Below, piece after piece: positions 1 through 6,951 of a stretch of 13,913 nucleotides of DNA (positions within the stretch are counted from its first letter, which is position 1; every line of letters begins with the position of its first letter). Made by a program: the position numbers and the translations under genes. A model generated the notes under the pieces. It did no database searches and was not told the origin of the DNA. It saw only the letters and a program-made list of their open reading frames with translations. This stretch comes from an uncultured Eubacteriales bacterium (GTDB lineage Bacteria; Bacillota; Clostridia; Oscillospirales; Oscillospiraceae). The DNA lies in assembly GCA_900551495.1 (NCBI GenBank), contig URWG01000036.1, positions 1 through 13,913 on the forward strand, given 5' to 3'.

Positions 1-18
1 CCTTTCACGTTCAATAAC

Positions 19-76
19 CCCGCCGCAGCGGGCAAAATTGCAAAATAATCTTACTCATTTACATTTTGCAATTTTG
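19..76. repeat. Two inverted repeats beyond the hup terminator (5 bp and 14 bp)
   Basis: Two perfect inverted repeats lie side by side. A GC-rich 5-bp stem has arms 19-23 and 28-32 with a 4-nt loop. An AT-rich 14-bp stem has arms 33-46 and 63-76 with a 16-nt loop. Both continue the hairpin series that starts with the hup terminator. They could act as terminators for a gene entering from the left edge, as a transcript-end structure, or as a cruciform-prone spacer. No coding sequence is visible in positions 1-160. Confidence 0.6.
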
Positions 77-78
77 AA

Positions 79-147
79 GTCAGCTTGTCAAAAAAGTCCT
101 GACGGGCTTTTTTGACAAGCTGACGGGGCTGTACAAAACAGCCCCGT
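79..147 (-). terminator. Tandem hairpin terminator downstream of hup
   Basis: Reading in the hup direction, the first stem is 10 bp and perfect (arms 138-147 and 123-132, 5-nt loop). It is followed by an 18-bp perfect stem (arms 107-124 and 79-96, 10-nt loop) whose 3' arm contains a run of six U in the minus-strand RNA. The two stems share positions 123-124, so they cannot both be complete at once. The first begins about 13 nt after the hup stop codon. Placement right after a short, highly expressed type of gene supports intrinsic termination. The long perfect stem could also work in the other direction for a converging gene. Confidence 0.7.
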
Positions 148-160
148 TCAAATCGCCGAA

Positions 161-436
161 TTACTTCGCGACGGCATCCTTCAGCGCCTTGCCTGCCTTG
201 AAAACAGGAACGCGGGTCGCCGGGATTTCGATGGTTTCCTTCGTCTTGGGGTTGCGGCCCATGCGCGCCTCACGGCACTTGGACTCAAAGGAGCCGAAGC
301 CGACGAGCTGCACCTTGTCGCCCTTGACCATTGCGTCGGTCAGAGTGTCAACGACAGCGGCGAGCGCCTTCTCTGCGTCCTTCTTGGACATGCCGGATTT
401 TTCAGCAACAGCTGCAATCAGTTCTGTTTTGTTCAT
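161..436 (-). CDS. hup: HU-family histone-like DNA-binding protein
   Basis: This is a 91-residue nucleoid protein, the usual length for HU. HU acts as a dimer that bends and compacts DNA without strong sequence preference. The N-terminal dimerisation half (MNKTELIAAVAEK..., helices at about 1-40) is followed by the GFGSFE turn and the DNA-gripping beta-arm, with the family signature GRNPKTKETIEIPA near residues 60-73 and a basic C-terminal helix. The ATG start is preceded by an AGAGGT ribosome site. The gene follows a SpoVB/YabM-type flippase. In many Clostridia these two flank mazG in the yabM-mazG-hup-yabO-yabP-yabQ-divIC cluster, but mazG is absent here. It has its own likely promoter, a structured leader and a hairpin terminator, so it is probably transcribed at least partly on its own. 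Confidence 0.97.
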   Translation of the reverse strand: MNKTELIAAVAEKSGMSKKDAEKALAAVVDTLTDAMVKGDKVQLVGFGSFESKCREARMGRNPKTKETIEIPATRVPVFKAGKALKDAVAK

Positions 437-473
437 GGTGGTTACCTCTTTCTAAAAATATAAATGTTGTTCC

Positions 474-533
474 CCGACCGCTCCGACGAAACCGCCGGTG
501 CAAACGCGGCAATGTGATATGCCGCTGGGTCGG
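474..533 (-). promoter_or_regulatory. Structured 5' leader of hup, possible three-way junction
   Basis: In the hup mRNA sense three helices are nested. P1 is 528-533 with 474-479 (6 bp). P2 is 520-525 with 506-511 (6 bp, 8-nt loop). P3 is 493-498 with 483-488 (6 bp, GUUU loop). The joining segments are 2, 7 and 3 nt. One P3 pair is G-U in the minus-strand RNA but A-C on the plus strand, so the fold only works in the hup direction. The predicted start of transcription (about 538) is just outside P1, so most of the leader is structured. The ribosome site and ATG follow 37 nt later in an AU-rich stretch. No function is assigned; translational feedback by HU or RNA stabilisation are possibilities. 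Confidence 0.45.
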
Positions 534-544
534 CAAATTCCCTA

Positions 545-572
545 CTTATAAAATTTACCACAAACCTTACAA
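545..572 (-). promoter_or_regulatory. Probable sigma-A promoter of hup
   Basis: On the minus strand a -35 box TTGTAA (567-572) and a -10 box TATAAG (545-550) are separated by 16 nt. Transcription would start near 538, just before the structured leader. The surrounding stretch 541-598 is AT-rich compared with its neighbours, which fits a promoter. No GC-rich terminator follows the flippase stop codon at 599, so read-through from upstream remains possible. Confidence 0.5.
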
Positions 573-598
573 TTACGCAAGTAAAAAATTGGGTTTTT

Positions 599-2290
599 TT
601 ATTGCAATCTCAATATTTTTGCGATTTTCTCTCCCTTGGGCAGCAGCAGACAGTCCTCGTAGGTGATCGCTTTCATCGCAATGACCAGTAAAGCGTAAAT
701 TACGACCGCAACGGCGATCGCGCCGAGGCAGCAAACCGCCGCACTTGACAGCACCTTGCCGAGCAGCGAATTCGTCAGGTACGCCGCAAGCCCCATCACG
801 AGCGCGGCGACGCCGGTCTTCCAGAGACGAGGCAGCAGCTTGGGCGGCGCCTCGAGCACGCGGCGCATGGAGATCACATTCAGCACCATAATGACGAGGA
901 AGCAGACGAACGTACCGATCGGCGCGCCGACGATAGCGATGTCGGGATTGCCGACAAGGATGAAGTTGACGCCCAGCTTGGCAAGTCCGCCGATCAGCGT
1001 ATTGACGACCGGCAGCACCATATGATTATGCGCCTGCATGATAGCGGTGGTCATGGTGGTGATGCTGTTAATGAGCACCGTAGGCGCCAGCAGCGCCAGC
1101 AGCCACGAGGCGATCTGAAGCTTTTCGCCGGAATAGCCGCCGAGCAGCGCCATGATCGGCTCTGCCAGCACAAACAGACCGACGGTGCAGGGCATGGCGA
1201 TCAGGCTCATCAGGCGCAGGGAGGAATCCTGCACCATCTTGACGCCCTTCGCATCCTTGAGCGTCAGGTGGCTCGTGATGGCAGGGATGATCGCTGCGGT
1301 AATGCAGGGGATGAATGCGGTAGGCAAATTAAAGATCGTCTGCGCAAAGGAGTAGATGCCCTTGCCGATGGAGGAGGCATGCTCCGCGAGCGTGACCTCC
1401 GCCGTCCGCGTGGTATCCTGCGCCGCGATAGCCAGCAGGCGACCCATGACGTTCACGGACTCCGGCGTGGTCTTGCCCGCCGCCACAACCATGCGCCAGT
1501 TCACGGTCGAGGCATCGAGGAGGTTGATCAGCTGCAAGCCCGCTGCGCCGATGGTAATGGGCACGGCAATGGCGAGCAGCGCCTTCAGCGTCTTGCCGAA
1601 GGGCTCCGCCGAGCCGCCGAGTGCGGCGACCTCTCTGCGGTTGCGGAGATAGCGTGTGAAAACGTACAGCGCGGAGAAGCCTGCACCCACCGTAATGCCG
1701 AGGATCGTCGCGCCGGATGCCAGCGCGGGGTCGTCCCAGCGGCGCATGGCAAGCCACGCGAAGGATAGCCCCAAGAAGAGCTTGCCCAGCGCCTCGATGA
1801 TCTGACTGACGGCAGTCGGACGCATATCGCCCTGCCCCTGGAAGAAGCCGCGGAACGCGGAGGAGAGGCAGATAAACAGCACGGCGGGACCGAGCGTCAG
1901 AATGGAATACCACGTCTGCGGGCTGTGCATCAGATCATCGGCAAGACGGCGCGGGGCGCAGACCATCGCCAGCGTGCCCAGCATACCGACGATCAGGTAG
2001 GATGTCAGCGCGGCACGGAAAATGCGCTGCATCTGCCGCCCGTTGTTGAGCGTCCGCGCCTCGGAGACCATGCGGCTCATTGCGACGGGCAAACCGGTCG
2101 TTGACAGCACCAGCAGGAACGAATAGATGTCGTAGGCGTTGCTGAAATAACCGTAGCCCGCGTCGCCGATGATGTTCTTGAGCGGGATCTTATAGAACAT
2201 TCCGATGACCTTGACGATGATCGTCGAAACCGACAGGATCGCCGCACCGGTCAGAAAGTTTTGCTTTTTTGCAATGCGCTTTTCTTTCAA
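599..2290 (-). CDS. SpoVB/YabM-type polysaccharide (lipid-linked sugar) flippase, MOP superfamily
   Basis: This 563-residue integral membrane protein is predicted to have about 14 helices, typical of the MOP/MurJ-SpoVB-YtgP group that flips lipid-linked glycans across the cytoplasmic membrane. The N terminus (TGAAILSVSTIIVKVIGMFYKIP, then GDAGYGYFSNAYDIY and LSTTGLPVAMSRMVSE) matches the family, as does the segment with SSAFRGFFQGQGDMRPTA. The start is TTG at 2288-2290, 2 nt after the stop of the upstream amidohydrolase; AAGGAAGGG at the end of that gene is its ribosome site, so the two are likely translationally coupled. In sporulating relatives SpoVB homologues serve cortex or spore peptidoglycan. 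Whether this one handles lipid II or another glycan cannot be told from sequence alone. No GC-rich terminator is seen after the stop. Confidence 0.88.
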   Translation of the reverse strand: MKEKRIAKKQNFLTGAAILSVSTIIVKVIGMFYKIPLKNIIGDAGYGYFSNAYDIYSFLLVLSTTGLPVAMSRMVSEARTLNNGRQMQRIFRAALTSYLIVGMLGTLAMVCAPRRLADDLMHSPQTWYSILTLGPAVLFICLSSAFRGFFQGQGDMRPTAVSQIIEALGKLFLGLSFAWLAMRRWDDPALASGATILGITVGAGFSALYVFTRYLRNRREVAALGGSAEPFGKTLKALLAIAVPITIGAAGLQLINLLDASTVNWRMVVAAGKTTPESVNVMGRLLAIAAQDTTRTAEVTLAEHASSIGKGIYSFAQTIFNLPTAFIPCITAAIIPAITSHLTLKDAKGVKMVQDSSLRLMSLIAMPCTVGLFVLAEPIMALLGGYSGEKLQIASWLLALLAPTVLINSITTMTTAIMQAHNHMVLPVVNTLIGGLAKLGVNFILVGNPDIAIVGAPIGTFVCFLVIMVLNVISMRRVLEAPPKLLPRLWKTGVAALVMGLAAYLTNSLLGKVLSSAAVCCLGAIAVAVVIYALLVIAMKAITYEDCLLLPKGEKIAKILRLQ

Positions 2291-2292
2291 GA

Positions 2293-3609
2293 TTACCCTT
2301 CCTTCTTTTCGCCGAACAGCTTCGGCATCACATATTCGGCAAGCTCGCGGACGACCGCATTGAGGTCGATGGTCTTATACTCACCGGCGGCATAGAGGAT
2401 CTTGCCGCGCACCATCGTCATCACTACGTCGCTGCCCTTGACGGCATAGGCAAGATGGCTCATCACGTTGTGGCAGGGCATCAGGTGCGGCTGCGTGAAG
2501 TCCAGCAGAATGAGGTCGGCGTCCATGCCGAGCTTAATCATGCCGCACTCCGCCTCGCGTCCCTGTGCGCGTGCACCGCAGACCGTCGCCATCATCAGCG
2601 CCGCCTGTGCGGGCAGCGCCTTGGGATTCAGGCTCGCGCCCTTTGCCATGTAGGTCGCCGCGCGGACCTCCTCGAACATATCCAGGTTGTTGTTCGAGGC
2701 ACTTGAATCCGTGCCAAGGCAGACATTCATGCCCGCGCGGATCATATCCTCTACCTTCGCGCAGCCCGAGGCGAGCTTGAGGTTGGAGCAGGGATTATGT
2801 ACGGCGGAAACCTTGCGCTTTGCCAGCAGCGTCATATCCTCCGGCTCGAGCCAGACGCAGTGCGCAGCAGAGGCGGGAACGTCAAATACATGATGGCAGT
2901 CCAGCACCTGCGCCGGCGTCAGCCCGTAGCGCTCCTTGCACTCGTCGTGCTCCCGCTTTGTCTCGGAGAGATGGACGTGCATCCGCAGTCCCTCGTTAAT
3001 ACAGTATTCGCTCATCGCGTCCCAAAGGCGATGGTCCGAGGTATACTCGGCATGGAGGCAGCCGTCGATCTTGATCCTGCCGTTATCAAAATTGTGCCAC
3101 TTCTCCTTGATCGCGACCAGCTCCCGGCAAGGCGGATAGGTGTCGAAGGAGAACTCGTCCCCGAACAGCGTCACGCCGCGGGCAATGTTTGCCTTGATGC
3201 CGCTCTCGCTGACCGCCTCGCAGACCTCGTCGCAGAAATAATACATATCCGACACCGAGGTCGTGCCGAAGCGCAGACATTCCGCCAACGACAGCAGCGT
3301 CGCCGCCTTGACGCAGCGCCCGTCGAGCCGATCCTCCGTGGGGAAAATGTAGTCGCTGAGCCACGTTTGCAGCTCCACATCGTCGGCATAGCCGCGCATG
3401 GGTGACATTGCCAGATGGGTGTGGCAGTTGATCAGACCCGGCATCAGCACCATGCCCTCGCCGTTGATGATCTGCTGCGGCTTTTCCTCCGGCGCCTTGC
3501 GGGAGAGATAGCTGATCTTGCCGTCGGTCACGCCGACGAAGGCGGAAAACAGCACCCGCAGATCCTCGTCCATCGTTACCACGGTCACATTGGAAAATAA
3601 AGTGTCCAT
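2293..3609 (-). CDS. Metal-dependent amidohydrolase, MtaD/SsnA type (MTA/SAH or 5'-deoxyadenosine deaminase-like)
   Basis: This is a 438-residue cytosolic TIM-barrel amidohydrolase. Metal-site motifs are in order: the N-terminal HTHLAMSPMRG after PGLIN (about residues 57-73), HVHLSET in the middle, AAHCVWL, and LGTDSSASNNNLDMFEE near residue 300. They match the ATZ/TRZ-like deaminases annotated as S-adenosylhomocysteine/5'-methylthioadenosine deaminase (MtaD). These release ammonia from adenosyl nucleosides left over from SAM chemistry. The SsnA-like group shares these motifs, so the substrate is inferred. The ATG start has an AAAGGGA ribosome site. The gene lies between hemZ, from which it is separated by a palindromic repeat, and a flippase with a 2-nt gap. 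A link to the radical-SAM enzyme HemZ upstream (deoxyadenosine disposal) is possible but speculative. Confidence 0.85.
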   Translation of the reverse strand: MDTLFSNVTVVTMDEDLRVLFSAFVGVTDGKISYLSRKAPEEKPQQIINGEGMVLMPGLINCHTHLAMSPMRGYADDVELQTWLSDYIFPTEDRLDGRCVKAATLLSLAECLRFGTTSVSDMYYFCDEVCEAVSESGIKANIARGVTLFGDEFSFDTYPPCRELVAIKEKWHNFDNGRIKIDGCLHAEYTSDHRLWDAMSEYCINEGLRMHVHLSETKREHDECKERYGLTPAQVLDCHHVFDVPASAAHCVWLEPEDMTLLAKRKVSAVHNPCSNLKLASGCAKVEDMIRAGMNVCLGTDSSASNNNLDMFEEVRAATYMAKGASLNPKALPAQAALMMATVCGARAQGREAECGMIKLGMDADLILLDFTQPHLMPCHNVMSHLAYAVKGSDVVMTMVRGKILYAAGEYKTIDLNAVVRELAEYVMPKLFGEKKEG

Positions 3610-3643
3610 ATTCTGAATCCCTTTCCGTATTGTAGTTGTGTGT

Positions 3644-3737
3644 TGTCATTGCAAGGTCCTGAAAGGACCGTGGCAATCTCAAGAACGCAGATGGCTCTGC
3701 ATGAGATTCCCACGTCGCCTCGCTCCTCGGAATGACA
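3644..3737. repeat. Palindromic MITE-like repeat between hemZ and the amidohydrolase
   Basis: This 94-bp element has terminal inverted repeats TGTCATT/AATGACA and a second inverted pair 3670-3681 / 3702-3713 (12 bp, one mismatch). Further small hairpins are nested inside: 6 bp at 3654-3669 and 5 bp at 3687-3700. The whole can fold into a branched hairpin. Its right arm, read in reverse complement, matches 11811-11845 at about 32 of 35 positions, so the element is repeated in this genome. It fills most of the 138-bp gap between hemZ and the next gene and could affect read-through or mRNA stability. Confidence 0.8.
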
Positions 3738-3747
3738 GGCAGTCGTC

Positions 3748-5196
3748 CTATGGGAGCAGGGAAAACGCCTCATTTTTTTGCCGCAGCACGTCGTCAATGC
3801 GCTCGATGTACTGCTGCGGGAATTTCGGGTTGTGGAAGCGCTCGAGATGTCCGTCGGGGAGGTTGATCTTCGTCATACCGCCGCCGCCGAGGGAGATAAT
3901 GCTGTGCAGCTCCTCCATCATATAGATGTTATACAGTCCCGCGTAGTCGGGCTTGCACCAGCCGACGTTCTCAAAGCTGCCGGACATATATTTCTGCCGA
4001 TAGAGGTAATACGGACGGTAGCCCGCCGCACGGAGCGTTTTTTCCGCCTCGGAGAGCATCTGCCGCACCGCCTCCGCCGTCGGAAGCCGCATCCGCTCAA
4101 AGAACAGGTCCGCACCCTTTTTGAGCGCCAGCGTGTGCACGGTGATGTTCGTCGGCGCCAGTGCCGTGACCTGCGCAAGCGAGGCGGCAAAGGAAGCAGG
4201 GTCGTCCTCGGGCAGTCCGGCAATGAGGTCCATATTGATCCCTTCAAAGTCCGCTGCCCGTGCTGCGCGGAATGCCGCAACGGTCTGTGCGGCGGAATGT
4301 CTGCGCCCGATTGCTTGCAGCACCGCATCGTTCATCGTCTGCGGGTTGATGCTCATGCGGTCGCAGCCATGGGCGCGGATGGTTTGCAGCTTCTTGAGGT
4401 CGAGGGTGTCGGGTCGCCCGCCCTCTACCGTATATTCTATCAGCTCTGTCAAGTCAAAATGCGTCTGAATCGCTTCCAGCAGCCGCGACATTTGTTCCGT
4501 CGTCAGCGTCGTTGGTGTTCCGCCGCCGATGTAGAGCGTGCGGACGCACTTGCCGTACCGCTTCAGGAGCGTCCCGACATGGGCGATCTCCCGCTCCAGC
4601 GCGTCAAGAAACTGCGGCACCAAGCCCCGCAGCCGCTCCACGCTCGCGCTGACGAAGCTGCAATAGGCGCAGCGGGTCGGGCAGAACGGGATACCGATGT
4701 ATACGGAAACATCGTTCGGGCGCAGAAGCTCCGCCGCCTTGACGGTCTCCTCCGAGCATTCCACGCACAGGCGGCGGCGTTCGTTGGTGACATGATAAGA
4801 TTTTTCCAGCAGGCGGTCGGCGTCCTTCGCCGTTCCCCCCGCCAGCAGGCAGCGCGTCGTCAGCTTTGTCGGGCGGACACCGGAGAGGCTGCCCCACTCG
4901 GGCGGCTGACGGAGCTGCATTGCCGCGTCATAGTAGCAGTTTTGCAGCAGACGGCGGCGCGTCGGAACATCGTCCGCCAGCGTCGCCCGCTCCCACCGTA
5001 TCGCCCGAACGGTCCTGCCGTGCAGGGTGAGCTTCGTCGTCGCCGTCATCCGATGCGCCCCGATGTGCAGCGAGGACACCGCCCCGTCGCCGGCAAAGGG
5101 CGCGTCGGTCGGCTCCATCGTCTCGTCCGGAAAGAGGGCAAGCTGGAGCTGCTCCACGGCATATCGGTCATCGTGACCGCGCAGATATAGCTTCAT
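3748..5196 (-). CDS. hemZ: Oxygen-independent coproporphyrinogen III oxidase-like radical SAM protein HemZ
   Basis: This is a 482-residue radical SAM enzyme. The iron-sulfur motif FCPTRCAYC is at 171-179 (cysteines 172, 176, 179), followed by the SAM-binding GGGTPT at 224-229 and the HemN-like core (MSINPQTMND, INMDLIAGLP). The N-terminal third, with GVRPTK at about 106-111, is the extension typical of HemZ as opposed to HemN. HemZ proteins are annotated as coproporphyrinogen dehydrogenases of haem synthesis. In many anaerobes without a full haem pathway the true substrate is uncertain. The ATG start is 12 nt after the MBL hydrolase stop, so the two are probably cotranscribed. The order rel-dtd-MBL-hemZ is common in Clostridia. 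In many of them hisS and aspS follow hemZ, but here a palindromic repeat and an amidohydrolase do. Confidence 0.93.
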   Translation of the reverse strand: MKLYLRGHDDRYAVEQLQLALFPDETMEPTDAPFAGDGAVSSLHIGAHRMTATTKLTLHGRTVRAIRWERATLADDVPTRRRLLQNCYYDAAMQLRQPPEWGSLSGVRPTKLTTRCLLAGGTAKDADRLLEKSYHVTNERRRLCVECSEETVKAAELLRPNDVSVYIGIPFCPTRCAYCSFVSASVERLRGLVPQFLDALEREIAHVGTLLKRYGKCVRTLYIGGGTPTTLTTEQMSRLLEAIQTHFDLTELIEYTVEGGRPDTLDLKKLQTIRAHGCDRMSINPQTMNDAVLQAIGRRHSAAQTVAAFRAARAADFEGINMDLIAGLPEDDPASFAASLAQVTALAPTNITVHTLALKKGADLFFERMRLPTAEAVRQMLSEAEKTLRAAGYRPYYLYRQKYMSGSFENVGWCKPDYAGLYNIYMMEELHSIISLGGGGMTKINLPDGHLERFHNPKFPQQYIERIDDVLRQKNEAFSLLP

Positions 5197-5208
5197 CGTT
5201 TCATTTCC

Positions 5209-5799
5209 TTATGTCGCATATTGAAGGTAGGGGTTGGTCTCTTTTTCGTACTGCAGCGTCGTAGCGGGACCGTGCCCGGGGTAAACGTTCAGCGGCACGT
5301 CGATCGCCTTCAGTCGGGCAAGACTGTGCCGCATATCCGTACCGCTGCTGCCCGGGAAGTCCGTCCGCCCGCAGGCGCCGGCAAAGAGCGTGTCGCCCGA
5401 AAACAGCGCGTTGCCGCAGCGTAGGCAAACCGAGCCGACGCTGTGCCCGGGCGTCTGCATAACGGTAAATCGGAGCGTCCCGACGTCGATCTCGTCACCC
5501 TCCGCGTAAAAGTCGGTCAGCACCAGCCCGCGGCGCAGCGGCTCGGGCAGCGTCAGATCGCGCCCGTTGCCGTAGATCGGGCAGTGCGTTGCCTCCGCGA
5601 TTCCCTTCGCACCGCCCACATGGTCAAAATGCCCATGCGTCAGCAAAACGGCGCGGATCGTCAGCTTCTGCTCCCGCGCGACCCTCAATATCTCCTGCGG
5701 CAGATACCCCGGATCGATCACCGCCGTATCGCCGTTCTCGTCGGAAACAAGATAACAGTTGGTTTGGTACTCCCCCAGCACCAATGTGTAAATCTTCAT
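5209..5799 (-). CDS. MBL-fold metallo-hydrolase, glyoxalase II-like
   Basis: This is a 196-residue single-domain metallo-beta-lactamase fold protein. The zinc ligands are visible: THGHFDH at 54-60, TPGHS with H119, SGDTLF with D136, and PGHG with H176. The family (YcbL/GloB-like) hydrolyses thioesters such as S-lactoylglutathione or related substrates; the clostridial substrate is unknown. The reading frame opens with TTG at 5814, but the ATG at 5799 is preferred because GAGGTG sits just upstream and the protein then begins MKIYTL, as usual for this group. The upstream membrane-protein gene ends at 5807, inside that ribosome site region. This gene is a regular neighbour of rel and dtd in Clostridia. 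Confidence 0.92.
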   Translation of the reverse strand: MKIYTLVLGEYQTNCYLVSDENGDTAVIDPGYLPQEILRVAREQKLTIRAVLLTHGHFDHVGGAKGIAEATHCPIYGNGRDLTLPEPLRRGLVLTDFYAEGDEIDVGTLRFTVMQTPGHSVGSVCLRCGNALFSGDTLFAGACGRTDFPGSSGTDMRHSLARLKAIDVPLNVYPGHGPATTLQYEKETNPYLQYAT

Positions 5800-5806
5800 A
5801 GGCACC

Positions 5807-6502
5807 TCACTCAATCAAAAGAAACGGAACGCCCAGTGCGCCGTCATGGAGGGATATGTTCAGGGTATCGCCGTCGTTTGTCGTGCTGTAGCAGTCGCTG
5901 TCAACGCGGATCTGCACTCGTTTCCCGTTTTCGGCTTTCAGCGTAAGATAATACTTCGTCGTTTTTCCGCTTTGCTCGTAGCTGTGGTCCAGCACGATAG
6001 CGGTCTGCTGCTGCGGAACGTCGCCCTCGGCAATGTAGTTGATGTGCAGGATAGTCGCCGCGCTGTAGAGGGCAAGCACAAAAAGCAGCGTCATCAAAAG
6101 CGCGGTTTTCTCGCGCCATTCCCTTGTCAGCGGCAGAACGATCGCGGAAAAGACCGCTGCGGAAAGGCAGCTGAGCATCACTAACGGTGCCCATTGCAGC
6201 ACATGAAACTCGTCCAGCGCCCGAATCAGTGGGAAAATAACAGCCACGCCCATAACAAGCAGGCAGCTTGCCTGATCCTCCGTAACCTTTTTTGCGCCCG
6301 CAAGCGTAACATTTTGCGGAAAAATGCAGTACAGTGCAAGACAAATCGGCAACGGCAGCAGCGACAAAATCGCAAACAGGCGGTACGGCACCGGGAGAAA
6401 CATCCACGGCAGGTCAATGGCAAGGACCGCGATTTTCAGCGCTAAGAACGTCCTGCGCAGGCGGGCGGCGCGGACATTCGGTGTTTTCCGGCTCCGTATC
6501 AT
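5807..6502 (-). CDS. Unrecognised membrane protein with a C-terminal soluble domain
   Basis: I do not recognise this 231-residue protein. A basic N terminus (MIRSRKTPNVRAARLRR) is followed by hydrophobic segments at about 20-60 (probably two helices), 82-95, 105-127 and 136-155. A soluble tail of about 75 residues is rich in beta-prone sequence (KYYLTLKAENGKRVQIRVDS). The basic N terminus suggests a cytoplasmic start, and with four helices the tail would also be cytoplasmic; the exact helix count, and so the side, is uncertain. The start overlaps the dtd stop by 4 nt (ATGA) and the end overlaps the leader of the MBL gene, so it is translated as part of the operon. It is not a standard member of the rel-dtd-MBL-hemZ order and appears to be an insertion into it. 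Confidence 0.8.
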   Translation of the reverse strand: MIRSRKTPNVRAARLRRTFLALKIAVLAIDLPWMFLPVPYRLFAILSLLPLPICLALYCIFPQNVTLAGAKKVTEDQASCLLVMGVAVIFPLIRALDEFHVLQWAPLVMLSCLSAAVFSAIVLPLTREWREKTALLMTLLFVLALYSAATILHINYIAEGDVPQQQTAIVLDHSYEQSGKTTKYYLTLKAENGKRVQIRVDSDCYSTTNDGDTLNISLHDGALGVPFLLIE

Positions 6503-6951
6503 TGCATCAGAACGTCCGTGTCCAGCCAGATGGTGACCGGGCCGTCGTTGACGGATTCGACCTGCATATCCGCGCCGAATTCGCCGTGCTGCGGTTCAAA
6601 GCCGCGATCGCGGCACTCCTGCAAAAACTGCTCATAAAGCGGAATCGCCGTACTCGGTGCCGCCGCACCGATAAAGCTCGGGCGGTAGCCCTTTTTGCAG
6701 TCGGCGTACAGGGTAAACTGGCTGACGACCAGCACTTGCCCGCCGACCGTCTCCAAATTCAGGTTCATCTTCCCGTTTTCGTCGCAGAAAACGCGCAAGC
6801 CGAGCGCCTTTTGCGCCAGCCGTCTGCATTTTTCGGGCGTATCGTCGGGACCGACGCCCAAAAGAATCAAAAATCCCTTTCCGATCTCCCCGACGACCGC
6901 GCCGCCGATCGTTACGCTTGCGCTCTTGACGCGCGTGACCACCGCCCGCAT
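6499..6951 (-). CDS. dtd: D-aminoacyl-tRNA deacylase
   Basis: This 150-residue cytosolic enzyme removes D-amino acids (and glycine mischarged on tRNA-Ala) from tRNA, recycling the tRNA. Length and sequence are canonical: MRAVVTRVKSASV at the start, the catalytic SQFTLYADC at about residues 78-86, and the chirality-checking GPVTIWLDT near the end, in which the usual NSGP motif reads NDGP. The ATG overlaps the rel stop codon by 1 nt (TGATG), a classic coupling junction. The 3' end overlaps the next gene by 4 nt. Pairing of rel with dtd is conserved across Firmicutes. Confidence 0.96.
   Translation of the reverse strand: MRAVVTRVKSASVTIGGAVVGEIGKGFLILLGVGPDDTPEKCRRLAQKALGLRVFCDENGKMNLNLETVGGQVLVVSQFTLYADCKKGYRPSFIGAAAPSTAIPLYEQFLQECRDRGFEPQHGEFGADMQVESVNDGPVTIWLDTDVLMQ

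Noticed and set aside
1022..1768. 248-codon plus-strand open frame opposite the flippase
   Set aside because: The product is an Arg/Gly/His-rich low-information sequence complementary to membrane helices, so it is not a gene.
3610..3643. Possible separate promoter for the amidohydrolase
   Set aside because: A TACAAT box is present on the minus strand, but the nearest TTGCAA is only 14 nt away, too short a spacer, so the match is not convincing.
3778..5190. 470-codon plus-strand open frame opposite hemZ
   Set aside because: It lies fully antisense to a gene with clear radical-SAM motifs. Its translation is rich in Arg, Ala, Leu and Gln with no domain, which is the usual by-product of GC-rich codon use.
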